Notes under the pieces: generated by a model
What the model saw: the letters and a program-made list of their open reading frames with translations, nothing else
What the model was told of the DNA's origin: nothing
Database searches by the model: none
Part shown: positions 23,766 through 32,381 of the stretch, one piece after another
Layout of the letters: each line of letters opens with the position of its first letter
Position numbering within the stretch: position 1 is the stretch's first letter
Position numbers and translations under genes: made by a program
Assembly: GCA_902588745.1 (NCBI GenBank)
Contig: CACIQI010000013.1
Span: forward strand, 1-33,764
Length of the DNA stretch: 33,764 nucleotides
Direction: 5' to 3'
Origin: an uncultured Alphaproteobacteria bacterium
GTDB lineage: Bacteria > Pseudomonadota > Alphaproteobacteria > HIMB59 > GCA-002718135

Positions 23766-26400
23766 TTGAAGCATCTTGTTCTTTTATCTCAATTGCTTTT
23801 TCAAGATCAACGGAAACTAATTGTGATACACCTTTCTCAGGCATAGTAACACCAAATAATCTATTTACTCTTGCCATTGTCATTCTATGGTGTGTTATTA
23901 CTAAGAATTTTGTTGAAGAAGTTTTAGCTATTTCCTCCACTAATGAACAAAATCTATCAACATTAGTATCATCCAATGGAGCGTCAACCTCATCAAGTAC
24001 ACAAATGGGAGCTGGATTTGATAAAAATACAGCAAATAATAATGATAAGGCTGTAAGAGCTTGCTCACCTCCAGAAAGTAAATTTAGATTTTGTAATTTT
24101 TTTCCAGGAGGACTAGCAAATATTTCTAAACCAGCTTGAAGAGGATCTGACTCATCTGTAAACTTTAGATAAGCCTTTCCACCACCAAACAACCTGGTAA
24201 ATAACTTTTGAAAATTTTCATTTACTATTCCATATGCAGCAAGTAAGCGTTGTCTACCTTCTGTATTCAGTGAGTCAATTGCTTCTCTTAGTTTTGCAAT
24301 TGCACTTAAAAGGTCGCTTTGATCTTTCTTTATCGTATTAACTTTTTCTTCTAAATCTTTTGACTCTTGTTCTGCGAGAAGATTAACACCACCTAAACGT
24401 TCTTGCTCTCCAATTAGTCTCTCTAACTTTTTTTCTAAATTATCAGTCTCGCCTAAAACTTTATTTGGATTGATTTCTCCAATATTGTAAAGTTCTTCTA
24501 GATCTACACTCAATCTTTCTTTCACTTGAGTAGATAATAATTTAATTGCTTCATTAATAGTATTGATTTGACCTTCAGTTCTAATTCTCTCTTCTCTCAA
24601 TTCATTTAATTTAATTTCCTCTAGTTTTAATTTCTTATTGATTTCATTAGAATTTTGCTCAGTTTGACGAAGTTGCTCAGCTATTTGCTCGTAAGAATTC
24701 TTATTTTCATCAATCAATTTTTGTATTTTTAATTTTTCACTTGATACATCTTCAGGAACGGATTGGAGATTTGATAATTCACCAATTAATGAACTTTGCC
24801 TTGAATTTAATTCTTCTATTCTTTGATTAGCTTTTGCAGAAATATCATTCCATTGTTTTTCTTCTGCACTCAATTGCTTTATTCTTCTATTTTTTAGTTG
24901 CTCTAATATAGCTTTAGTAGAATTATTTTGTTTACCTTTAGATACATATCCATCCCATCTCCAAATTTCGCCTAGTTTGCTTACTAATATTTGTCCTGGT
25001 TTTAAGTTTTTTTGAATTTCTAAAATATTTTCCTTATTTTCTATTAATCCAACAAATTCTAACTTCTTTTTCAAATTATCTGGAGCTTTGATTAGAGAGG
25101 AAAATTTTGTAATTTCTGAATTAAAGGAAGAATCTTCCATATCCAATTTTCTCCAAAAAATACTTTGTTCTTCATCGATAGATGCAATTAACTCATCTGA
25201 AAAAACTGCAGCAATTGCTTGTTCAAGACCATCTTCAAAGTCTAGATAATCAATTATTGGATTATTATTTTTTTTATTTGTACCATTTTCAGTATTTAAA
25301 TCATCATCAGTTTGAATAAAAAGATCACCTTGTTGTTTTAACAGAATTGATTTTTCTTCCTGTACTCTTTCAAGATTCTGTTTTGCATCTTCGAATAAAA
25401 ACTTCTCTCTATCAATATCATTTTTAATTTGCTCTATACGGACTTTCGTTTCATCTACTGCAATATTTGCTCTTTCAATTTCTTTTTCTTGATTTTCTAA
25501 ACTAATTGAATATTTCTGCAGCTCAGCTGCAATCTTACTTTCTTGGAGTCTAAGGTTTGGAAGACTTTCTTGAACTTTTTCAAATTCAACATTTATTTGT
25601 GCTACAACTTGTGTTTGGTCATTGACAGCATTCGTTTCAGACTGAATTTTTTCATTGGCATTTTTTAATTTATCTTTTTCATCAATCCATTTCTTATAAA
25701 ATAATCTTGCCCTTGCTTTAGTAATATCTTTTTGAATGTATTTGTATCTTTCAGCTTGTTTAGATTGTTTCTTTAATATTGTAAGTTGTTCATCTTGTGC
25801 TTTTAATACGTCCTTAACACGCTCTAAGTTATTTTCAGTAGCATTTAATCGTAATTCAGCTTCGTGTCTTCTTGAGTGAAGACCAGTAATTCCTGCAGCT
25901 TCTTCCAGTAATGTCCTTCTTTGTTCAGGTTTAGCTGCGATAATAGCTCCAACTCTACCTTGACTAACCATCGATGTTGAACGAGCACCTGTTGCTGCAT
26001 CAGCAAATAGCAATTGTACATCCTTTAATCGCACCTCCTTGCCATTAACTCTATATTCTGAACCTTCACCTCGCCAAATTCTTCTAGTTACTTCAATGGT
26101 ATCATTTTCATTGAAAATACTTGGTGCTTTTCTTGCTTTATTATCTAAATCTATAGTAACCTCGGCAATATCCCATGCTGGTCTATCATCTGTTCCATTA
26201 AAGATTACATCGTCTAATTCACTTCCTCTCATTTGTTTTGGAGAAAGTTCACCCATAACAAACCTAAAAGCCTCTACAAGATTCGATTTACCACATCCGT
26301 TTGGACCAACAATACCTGTTAAGCCATTTTCAATTAAAATTTCTGTTGGTTCAACAAAAGACTTAAAGCCTTTGACCTTAAGGGTCCTAAAATTAATCAT
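23755..26400 (-). CDS. smc: Chromosome segregation ATPase SMC, short-armed
   Basis: An 881-residue SMC. Walker A is GPNGCGKS near residues 32-39, the ABC signature LLSGGEQ near 774-780 and Walker B ICVLDEVDAP near 798-807. The head domains flank coiled coil (about 175-360 and 500-735) and a hinge-like region (about 380-490) with the LVSKLGEIWRWDG motif that I recall from alphaproteobacterial SMC hinges. Usual bacterial SMCs have about 1150-1200 residues, so both arms are markedly shortened while heads and hinge are kept. It is not a truncation: both ends are intact. The ATG at 26400 is preferred over a TTG one codon upstream. It lies 3 nt after dsbA and overlaps atpI. Confidence 0.93.
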   Translation of the reverse strand: MINFRTLKVKGFKSFVEPTEILIENGLTGIVGPNGCGKSNLVEAFRFVMGELSPKQMRGSELDDVIFNGTDDRPAWDIAEVTIDLDNKARKAPSIFNENDTIEVTRRIWRGEGSEYRVNGKEVRLKDVQLLFADAATGARSTSMVSQGRVGAIIAAKPEQRRTLLEEAAGITGLHSRRHEAELRLNATENNLERVKDVLKAQDEQLTILKKQSKQAERYKYIQKDITKARARLFYKKWIDEKDKLKNANEKIQSETNAVNDQTQVVAQINVEFEKVQESLPNLRLQESKIAAELQKYSISLENQEKEIERANIAVDETKVRIEQIKNDIDREKFLFEDAKQNLERVQEEKSILLKQQGDLFIQTDDDLNTENGTNKKNNNPIIDYLDFEDGLEQAIAAVFSDELIASIDEEQSIFWRKLDMEDSSFNSEITKFSSLIKAPDNLKKKLEFVGLIENKENILEIQKNLKPGQILVSKLGEIWRWDGYVSKGKQNNSTKAILEQLKNRRIKQLSAEEKQWNDISAKANQRIEELNSRQSSLIGELSNLQSVPEDVSSEKLKIQKLIDENKNSYEQIAEQLRQTEQNSNEINKKLKLEEIKLNELREERIRTEGQINTINEAIKLLSTQVKERLSVDLEELYNIGEINPNKVLGETDNLEKKLERLIGEQERLGGVNLLAEQESKDLEEKVNTIKKDQSDLLSAIAKLREAIDSLNTEGRQRLLAAYGIVNENFQKLFTRLFGGGKAYLKFTDESDPLQAGLEIFASPPGKKLQNLNLLSGGEQALTALSLLFAVFLSNPAPICVLDEVDAPLDDTNVDRFCSLVEEIAKTSSTKFLVITHHRMTMARVNRLFGVTMPEKGVSQLVSVDLEKAIEIKEQDASNEL

Positions 26401-26403
26401 CAA

Positions 26404-27018
26404 CTATTGTGATAATATTTTATCGATGATTTGTCTAAACTCTTTTATGTTTTTATTCCCGGAATATAAAACTCCATTAACTATGAATGACGGTGTGGAG
26501 CCTATTTTATATTCTCTTTGCGCTTCCATTACACCTTCAAGTAATTGATTCTCTAAATCCACATTACTCAAACATGCATCAAAATCTTCTTGTTGCATAC
26601 CGCCACTTTGCATGATTTTATATAACTCAGATCTTGTTTTGGAATGATCTCTATTAACCCAACTATTTTGAAGTTTATAAAGCCCATTCATATAATCGTA
26701 TCTTACATCTTCGGGGACACATCTTAAAATCATACTTCCAGCAAGAGCCGGATAATTAAAGGGAAAATCACGAAAAATAAACTTAACTTTACCAGTATCA
26801 ATAAACTCTTTTTTTAATTCTGCTAGAGTATCATTATGAAAATCTGCACAGTGACTACAAGACATTGAAGCATATTCTATAATTGTGATTGGAGCATTTT
26901 CTTCTCCAATATAAAAATCATTATCTTTAACATCTAGTATTGAATTTTCAGCTGCTTTGGCATTAATAAAAAGTAGTGATAGTATAATAGAAGTTAATAA
27001 AATTCTAATTTTAATCAT
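26404..27018 (-). CDS. DsbA-like periplasmic thiol:disulfide oxidoreductase
   Basis: A 204-residue protein with a signal peptide (about residues 1-22, ending NAKAAE) and a DsbA/thioredoxin-4 domain. The redox motif is C54-S-H-C57 in EYASMSCSHCADFH, and GSTPSFIVNG carries the cis-Pro loop near the C-terminus. It should act in the periplasm on disulfide formation or isomerisation. It overlaps the DUF721 gene by 4 bases (ATGA), and smc begins 3 nt after its stop. The DUF721-dsbA-smc linkage is widespread in Alphaproteobacteria. Confidence 0.9.
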   Translation of the reverse strand: MIKIRILLTSIILSLLFINAKAAENSILDVKDNDFYIGEENAPITIIEYASMSCSHCADFHNDTLAELKKEFIDTGKVKFIFRDFPFNYPALAGSMILRCVPEDVRYDYMNGLYKLQNSWVNRDHSKTRSELYKIMQSGGMQQEDFDACLSNVDLENQLLEGVMEAQREYKIGSTPSFIVNGVLYSGNKNIKEFRQIIDKILSQ

Positions 27019-27530
27019 TTGTCCTCAGTTGTAATTTTATTACCTAAATTTAATAGCGATTTTTTCAAATCTGAATTTTGAAACTCTTTAACGTTTTCTT
27101 CAACAAATCTTATGTCATCTTTGTTTATTTGTTTTTTATTACTTTGTTTCATATACGTATGTTTAAGTATGTAATTTTGATGAATTCTCAAGTCCATTAT
27201 AGCTTTATAGCCAAAATAAGTATTAATTTTTTCAATTATAGTGTCCTTAAAGTGTTGAAACTCAATGGCTGCGGCCGGTGCAACACTCACATTTAGATAA
27301 TTTTTATATACCGTCTCACCTAAATCATTTTCAAAATCACGCACCCTTGAAACATTTAACGGCTCTGAATATTCTTTAAAATAACTACCAGCAATTTCAG
27401 GCCATTTGGAGTTAATTACAAATTCTGTACGATTATATTTAGAGGAAAATTTTCTATTTACCTTCCTCAGAGTATCGCCAATAGATTGTGGAACAAATGT
27501 TCTTTTTTGTTTTAAATTTTTTTTGTCCAT
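27015..27530 (-). CDS. DciA-like DUF721 protein (probable replicative helicase operator)
   Basis: A DUF721 protein of about 171 residues if begun at the ATG at 27530 (MDKKNLKQKR). An ATG two codons upstream (27536) is also possible, and a longer frame to 27590 would overlap mutY and add non-conserved sequence. The SIGDTLRKV opening, the WPEIAGSYF segment and the FKDTIIEKINTYFGYKAI region match the DUF721 fold. DciA homologs help load or operate DnaB in bacteria lacking DnaC. It is divergent from mutY and heads the leftward operon that runs through smc and the atp genes. Confidence 0.8.
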   Translation of the reverse strand: MDKKNLKQKRTFVPQSIGDTLRKVNRKFSSKYNRTEFVINSKWPEIAGSYFKEYSEPLNVSRVRDFENDLGETVYKNYLNVSVAPAAAIEFQHFKDTIIEKINTYFGYKAIMDLRIHQNYILKHTYMKQSNKKQINKDDIRFVEENVKEFQNSDLKKSLLNLGNKITTEDK

Positions 27531-27569
27531 ATGCATAAATAATTTATAGTACCTAAATATGAAAGCAAT

Positions 27570-28619
27570 ATGTTTAAACACGAAACACAAGTAATAAAGT
27601 TTTTACTTCAATGGTATTCTATGAATGCCAGAAAACTACCATGGCGGAAGAAAAATAATCTAAATTTACCTCATCCATACTTTGTGTTTGTAAGTGAATA
27701 TATGCTTCAACAAACAACAGTAAATACCGTAAAAAATAAATTTAATGAATTTATTTTAAAATGGCCTTCACTAAATAAATTAGCGCAAACTTCAGAGCCA
27801 AATATCTTGAAATTCTGGTCAGGTCTTGGTTATTATTCAAGAGCGAGAAATTTATTAAAGTCTGCAAAAATAATTAAAAATAATTTTAAAAATAACATAC
27901 CACAAACTTATGATGAACTCATCCAACTTCCTGGTATTGGAGATTACACTGCAAAAGCAATTCTTGGAATAGGATATAATAAATCAGTGATGCCACTTGA
28001 TGCTAATATTGAGAGAATTTTGGTTAGGTTACATGCTATCGATAAACCAATTAATAAAGTAAAAAATAAACTTAAAGATTTGGGAAATAAATTCATCTCA
28101 GATAAATATTCTTCAAACTTAATTCAGTCTTTTATGGATTACGGATCAGAGATCTGCCTTCCACGAAACCCTAAATGTAATATTTGTGGAATTAATAAAT
28201 TTTGCCAATCATATAAAAAGAATTTACAGCAAAAAATTCCTTTTAAACAAAAAAAGAAAAATAATAAGCCAATAAAGTACACAAGAGCTTACGTAATTGT
28301 GAATGAAAAGAATGAAATCCTAGTACGAAGTAGACCAAATAAGGGAATGTTGGCCTCTATGCTTGAAGTACCAAATGATGTCTGGGTAAAAAATAAAAAA
28401 TTGCTAACTACCGATCAAGACATACAAAAAATAAAAACAAAATTACAATCTAAAGGTTCATTTGAATATTCATTTAGTCATTTTGATTTAGAAACAGAAA
28501 TTTTTTATGGAAATGTTAAAAAAGCAAAATTATCAAAAAGTAATTGGATAAAGAAATCATCTTATTCTAGTTCTAGAATGCCAACTGTTATGAAAAAAAT
28601 AGTAGATATAGTAGTATAA
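27570..28619 (+). CDS. mutY: A/G-specific adenine DNA glycosylase
   Basis: A 349-residue MutY. It has catalytic E43 (VSEYMLQQT), the helix-hairpin-helix LPGIGDYTA, the catalytic Asp D144 (PLDANIERIL) and the [4Fe-4S] ligands C196-x6-C203-x2-C206-x5-C212. A C-terminal NUDIX-like 8-oxoG recognition domain follows (about 235-345) with FEYSFSHFDLE. It removes A mispaired with 8-oxoguanine. The usual PxLDGNVxRV is changed to MPLDANIERI, with the Asp kept. Its stop abuts the purQ stop with no intervening base. Confidence 0.94.
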   Translation: MFKHETQVIKFLLQWYSMNARKLPWRKKNNLNLPHPYFVFVSEYMLQQTTVNTVKNKFNEFILKWPSLNKLAQTSEPNILKFWSGLGYYSRARNLLKSAKIIKNNFKNNIPQTYDELIQLPGIGDYTAKAILGIGYNKSVMPLDANIERILVRLHAIDKPINKVKNKLKDLGNKFISDKYSSNLIQSFMDYGSEICLPRNPKCNICGINKFCQSYKKNLQQKIPFKQKKKNNKPIKYTRAYVIVNEKNEILVRSRPNKGMLASMLEVPNDVWVKNKKLLTTDQDIQKIKTKLQSKGSFEYSFSHFDLETEIFYGNVKKAKLSKSNWIKKSSYSSSRMPTVMKKIVDIVV

Positions 28620-29384
28620 TTATGCAAAGAATTTTTTTGCGTTCATAAAAATTTTATACCCATCACCAAATTTTTTAGAAGTACTGTTTTGCCAATTAGG
28701 AACATGATAATGATAAAATGCTCTTTCTGGGTGAGGCATCATTGCAAGAACATTTCCATTTTGATTTGTTAACGCAGCTATATCATCTTTAGATCCATTA
28801 GGATTAAAGGGAAACTGACCTTTTGCTAATTTTTTATGGTTATTAATGTATTGTAAGCCAATAAGGTTATTAGCTTTGATACTTTTAAGTAGATTAATAG
28901 GTATCATGAATTGTCCTTCTTGATGGGCGACAGGCAAGTTCAAGATACTAATATTTTTTAGCCATGGTGATTTATTATTATTTACTTTTACATCAACCCA
29001 TCGACACTCATAGCTCCCAGATTTATTTTCAATCATTGCAACTTCTGGATCTTTTTTATTTAGGCTTGGAACTAATCCAAGATTAATTAATATCTGGCAT
29101 CCATTACAAATGCCTATAATTAATTTATCTTTTAATGAAAAATCTATTAGCTGATCATACAAATTGGTCAGAATTTTTTTCGCCATTGCATTTCCTGAGC
29201 CTGTATCATCGCCATACGAAAAACCACCAGGTATTGCGAATACTTGATAGTTATCAAGTTGTTTAGGATTTTGTATTAGATCATTAATATGAACAATTTT
29301 TCCTTTGAAGCCTACTACTTCAAATGCATGTAGTGTTTCATTTTCACAATTAATACCATAACCTGATAAGACTAATACGTTCAT
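28620..29384 (-). CDS. purQ: Phosphoribosylformylglycinamidine synthase, glutaminase subunit
   Basis: A 254-residue class I glutamine amidotransferase. The nucleophile is C93 in GICNGCQIL, and the His of the triad lies in MMPHPERAF near the C-terminus. It supplies ammonia to PurL for FGAR to FGAM conversion. It is a little longer than the roughly 227 residues of Bacillus PurQ, and its DDTGSGNAM segment resembles PurQ proteins that travel with a roughly 1000-residue PurL. The ATG overlaps the purL stop (ATGA). Confidence 0.93.
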   Translation of the reverse strand: MNVLVLSGYGINCENETLHAFEVVGFKGKIVHINDLIQNPKQLDNYQVFAIPGGFSYGDDTGSGNAMAKKILTNLYDQLIDFSLKDKLIIGICNGCQILINLGLVPSLNKKDPEVAMIENKSGSYECRWVDVKVNNNKSPWLKNISILNLPVAHQEGQFMIPINLLKSIKANNLIGLQYINNHKKLAKGQFPFNPNGSKDDIAALTNQNGNVLAMMPHPERAFYHYHVPNWQNSTSKKFGDGYKIFMNAKKFFA

Positions 29385-32308
29385 AACCCTTTAATATTTT
29401 GTTTGTATGACTTAGCAAAATCTGAAATTTTACCTCTAATAATTTTTTTGTTATCTTTAAACTCAACTACATCTGAGCCCGTACATTTGCCAATAATTGT
29501 ATAATCAGAACCTTTAAATATTTTTTTATAATTGGCTAACTTATTTTTTTTTATGGAAACAAGAATTCTACTTTGTGTTTCAGAAAATAAAAATTGGTCA
29601 ACTGAGATTTTATTTTTTAGTTTTAAATCAATGGTTAAACCTTTCTTTGAAGCAATTGCCATCTTGGTAACTGCAATTCCAATTCCACCTAAATCTATTC
29701 CAATTGCAGAATTTATAATTCCTAGTTTATTAGCTTTTTCAAAATTTCTATATGTGCGAAGTGCATCTTTGCTATTTACAACTGGATTTTTTGCTTTTTC
29801 ATAACCTATAATTTTGGAATAAACACTATCCTGTAATTCATTACGGGTATTTCCTAAAACTAAAAGTATATCATCATCATCGGGTGTCATTTTTGTTAAG
29901 TGTGAAATTTTATCTACCACTCCAATAGAAGAAATCAGCAATGTTGGAGGTATTGAAATTTTTACTGATTTTCCAGTTTTATCAAAACCTTTAAAATCAT
30001 TAAACATACTATCTTTTCCTGAAATAAAAGGTGTTTGGTAAGCAACTGCATAATCATAACAAGCTTTTGCTGCTTCTTTCAATTGATATAAGCGGTCAGG
30101 TTCATCCGAGCTGCACCAACAAAAGTTATCAAGAATTGCAATTTTTTTTGAGTTGGCACCACTTACAATTAAATTTTTATATGCTGTATCAATAGAGCAC
30201 CCAGCCATATCATAAGGATTTGTTTCGGCGTACTGAGGATATGCAGCTTGAGAAAGAGCTATTGATTTTTCATCATCAAATAGAGGTTTAATAGCAGTAG
30301 CATTTCCAAAAACTCTACCTTCGCCTTGTAATGGTTTTATAATAGAGGTAGCTTGTACTTCGTGATCATATTGCGTGGCTATAAATTCTTTTGATACAAT
30401 ATTTGGACTAGAGAGAAGTTTATGTAGCTTATCTATCAAAGAACTTTTCTTAATTATTTTTTTCTTTTCTTTTTTAATTTTTGGAAAAGATGTTTTTAAA
30501 TTTAATTTTGGATAACCTTCATGAAGAAATTCCATATCTAAATTGAGAATTTCAGTTTTATTGTATTTTACTATGGCTTTTTCTTTTTTAATAAACTTAC
30601 CAATTATTGTTGCTTCCACACCTCTTGCATTAAATCTATTTATAACTTTTTTTACGTTCGCTGGAGGTACTGCTAGTGTCATTCTTTCTTGCGATTCAGA
30701 AACCCAAATCTCCCAAGGATATAATCCATTATATTTGAGAGGAACTTTTTCAAGATTAACTATAAAACCACCACTCTCTTTTGCCATTTCTCCAATTGAT
30801 GATGATAATCCTCCAGCTCCATTATCTGTTATGCTCGAGTAAAGATTTTCATCACGCAATTCTCTAATGATCACATCAGACATTTTCTTTTGTGTTATAG
30901 GATCACCAATTTGTACTGCAGAAACTGGACTATTAGGATCTAATTCCTCCGATGAAAATGTTGCACCGTGAATACCATCTTTTCCTACTCTGCCTCCAGC
31001 CATTAGTATGATATCCCCTGGATTAGCTTTCTTCTTATGTGATAATTTTCCTTTAATTTTTTTTGGAATAATCCCAACTGTTCCACAAAATACAAGTGGC
31101 TTTCCTGCAAACCGGTCATCAAAATATACATTGCCTTGAGGAGTAGGAATACCCGAACAATTTCCTCCAACTCTAACACCACTTATAATACCCTTCGCAA
31201 TAAAATTTGCTGGAAGCATTGGATCCTTATTTTTTTGACGATACAATTGATATTTCTTATTCGGGTCTGCTAAATAATATGCATACGTATTCGCTATAGG
31301 TTTTGCTCCTTTCCCAAACCCAAGACAATCCCTATTAACACCAACAATTCCAGTGATTGCACCACCAAATGGATCTAAGGCTGAAGGTGTATTATGTGTT
31401 TCAACTTTATGACAAATAATCCAATCTTTATTAAATTCTATTCCACCAGCATTATCCGTAAAAAGAGAAACACAAAAATTATCTTTTCTTAATTGAATAA
31501 TTTTTTCAGTAGCGCCTTTAATATATTTTTTAAATATACCTTCTTGAATATCATCAATTTTAGCTGAAAATATTTTGTGTTTACAGTGCTCGGACCATGT
31601 CTGAGCTAATGTTTCAATTTCTACATCTGTTGGTTTACGTTTTATAGTGGAAAAATAATTTCTTATGGTTTTTAAAGATTCTAGATCTAAGCCAAGTGTT
31701 CCTCTTCTAGATTTATCATTTTCTTCAATACCAAGTTTACCAATGAGGCTGAGATTATAATCAGAAATATCTAAATTAATTTCTTTTTTACTATATTTTT
31801 TTTTCGGTAATTTTACCTTTTCTATTTTGAACTGATTTTTTTTAAAATTATTTAAATATTGTTTAAATGGATAAATCTTAATTGTTTGAATTAAGGGATT
31901 TGCTTCATTTTTAGATATTTTGGTAATATCTTCTTTTCTTCCTTTTATTAAAATAATTTTTGTTGAACCAAGTTCAAAGCTTTTAAAACTACTTTTTAGA
32001 TTATCTTTGATTATTTCTTTTACAGTTGTAGCTATATTATCAGTTACACCTGGTAAAAATTTTATTTCTACAACCCAGTTGAAATTACAATAACTAGATA
32101 AAACCTTATTTACATTTTTTTTTGTTAATATTGTTTGAGAAACGTCATTAGAAATAAGTTTACTTATTTTAGTAAACTTTTGATCATCAAGATTTCTTGA
32201 AAAGAAATATCCATCTATAATTTTGATGGATTTATTATTGTGTTCTTTTTGTAGTGAACTTTCTTTCCCTGTCTTCTCAATGGAGAGAATTTGAATTGTA
32301 TTTGTCAT
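29381..32308 (-). CDS. purL: Phosphoribosylformylglycinamidine synthase, PurL with PurS-like N-terminus
   Basis: A 975-residue FGAM synthetase, between the roughly 740-residue Bacillus type (needs PurS) and the roughly 1300-residue E. coli type (PurQ fused). The first 200 residues contain a VVEIKFLPGVTDN segment typical of PurS, so PurS function appears built in. The catalytic part begins with TWSEHCKHK; later motifs include NGAGGLSSSIGEMA, SESQERM and SGKDSMFND. The glutaminase is separate (purQ, 4-base overlap). It transfers ammonia to FGAR with ATP in the cytoplasm. This architecture is unusual for an alphaproteobacterium, where purS-purQ-purL of the small type is normal. The start at 32308 faces purM across 73 nt. 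Confidence 0.93.
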   Translation of the reverse strand: MTNTIQILSIEKTGKESSLQKEHNNKSIKIIDGYFFSRNLDDQKFTKISKLISNDVSQTILTKKNVNKVLSSYCNFNWVVEIKFLPGVTDNIATTVKEIIKDNLKSSFKSFELGSTKIILIKGRKEDITKISKNEANPLIQTIKIYPFKQYLNNFKKNQFKIEKVKLPKKKYSKKEINLDISDYNLSLIGKLGIEENDKSRRGTLGLDLESLKTIRNYFSTIKRKPTDVEIETLAQTWSEHCKHKIFSAKIDDIQEGIFKKYIKGATEKIIQLRKDNFCVSLFTDNAGGIEFNKDWIICHKVETHNTPSALDPFGGAITGIVGVNRDCLGFGKGAKPIANTYAYYLADPNKKYQLYRQKNKDPMLPANFIAKGIISGVRVGGNCSGIPTPQGNVYFDDRFAGKPLVFCGTVGIIPKKIKGKLSHKKKANPGDIILMAGGRVGKDGIHGATFSSEELDPNSPVSAVQIGDPITQKKMSDVIIRELRDENLYSSITDNGAGGLSSSIGEMAKESGGFIVNLEKVPLKYNGLYPWEIWVSESQERMTLAVPPANVKKVINRFNARGVEATIIGKFIKKEKAIVKYNKTEILNLDMEFLHEGYPKLNLKTSFPKIKKEKKKIIKKSSLIDKLHKLLSSPNIVSKEFIATQYDHEVQATSIIKPLQGEGRVFGNATAIKPLFDDEKSIALSQAAYPQYAETNPYDMAGCSIDTAYKNLIVSGANSKKIAILDNFCWCSSDEPDRLYQLKEAAKACYDYAVAYQTPFISGKDSMFNDFKGFDKTGKSVKISIPPTLLISSIGVVDKISHLTKMTPDDDDILLVLGNTRNELQDSVYSKIIGYEKAKNPVVNSKDALRTYRNFEKANKLGIINSAIGIDLGGIGIAVTKMAIASKKGLTIDLKLKNKISVDQFLFSETQSRILVSIKKNKLANYKKIFKGSDYTIIGKCTGSDVVEFKDNKKIIRGKISDFAKSYKQNIKGL

Positions 32309-32381
32309 TATGAGTACGAATCAACTTAATTTACTATATTAATAGTTTACTCGTTAACGATTCGTTTAAAACTAATTAAAT
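32309..32381. promoter_or_regulatory. Divergent purL/purM intergenic region with palindromic elements
   Basis: These 73 nt hold the promoters of two diverging purine units. TCGTTAACGA (32351-32360) is a perfect 10-bp palindrome, and AACGATTCGTT (32356-32366) forms a second, overlapping one around a central T. ACGAATC at 32316-32322 is the inverted copy of GATTCGT at 32359-32365. This looks like a candidate operator for a purine regulator, but no regulator gene is present to support it. Confidence 0.4.

Noticed and set aside
23690..24139. 149-residue plus-strand open frame opposite atpI and the end of smc
   Set aside because: Its sequence mirrors conserved SMC and AtpI codons and has no independent support.
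26039..26548. 169-residue open frame antisense to smc and dsbA
   Set aside because: Shadow of two well-supported genes; low-complexity composition and no known domain.
27531..27590. Longer DUF721 protein starting at 27590
   Set aside because: It would overlap mutY and add a hydrophobic, non-conserved stretch; starts at 27530 or 27536 fit the family better.
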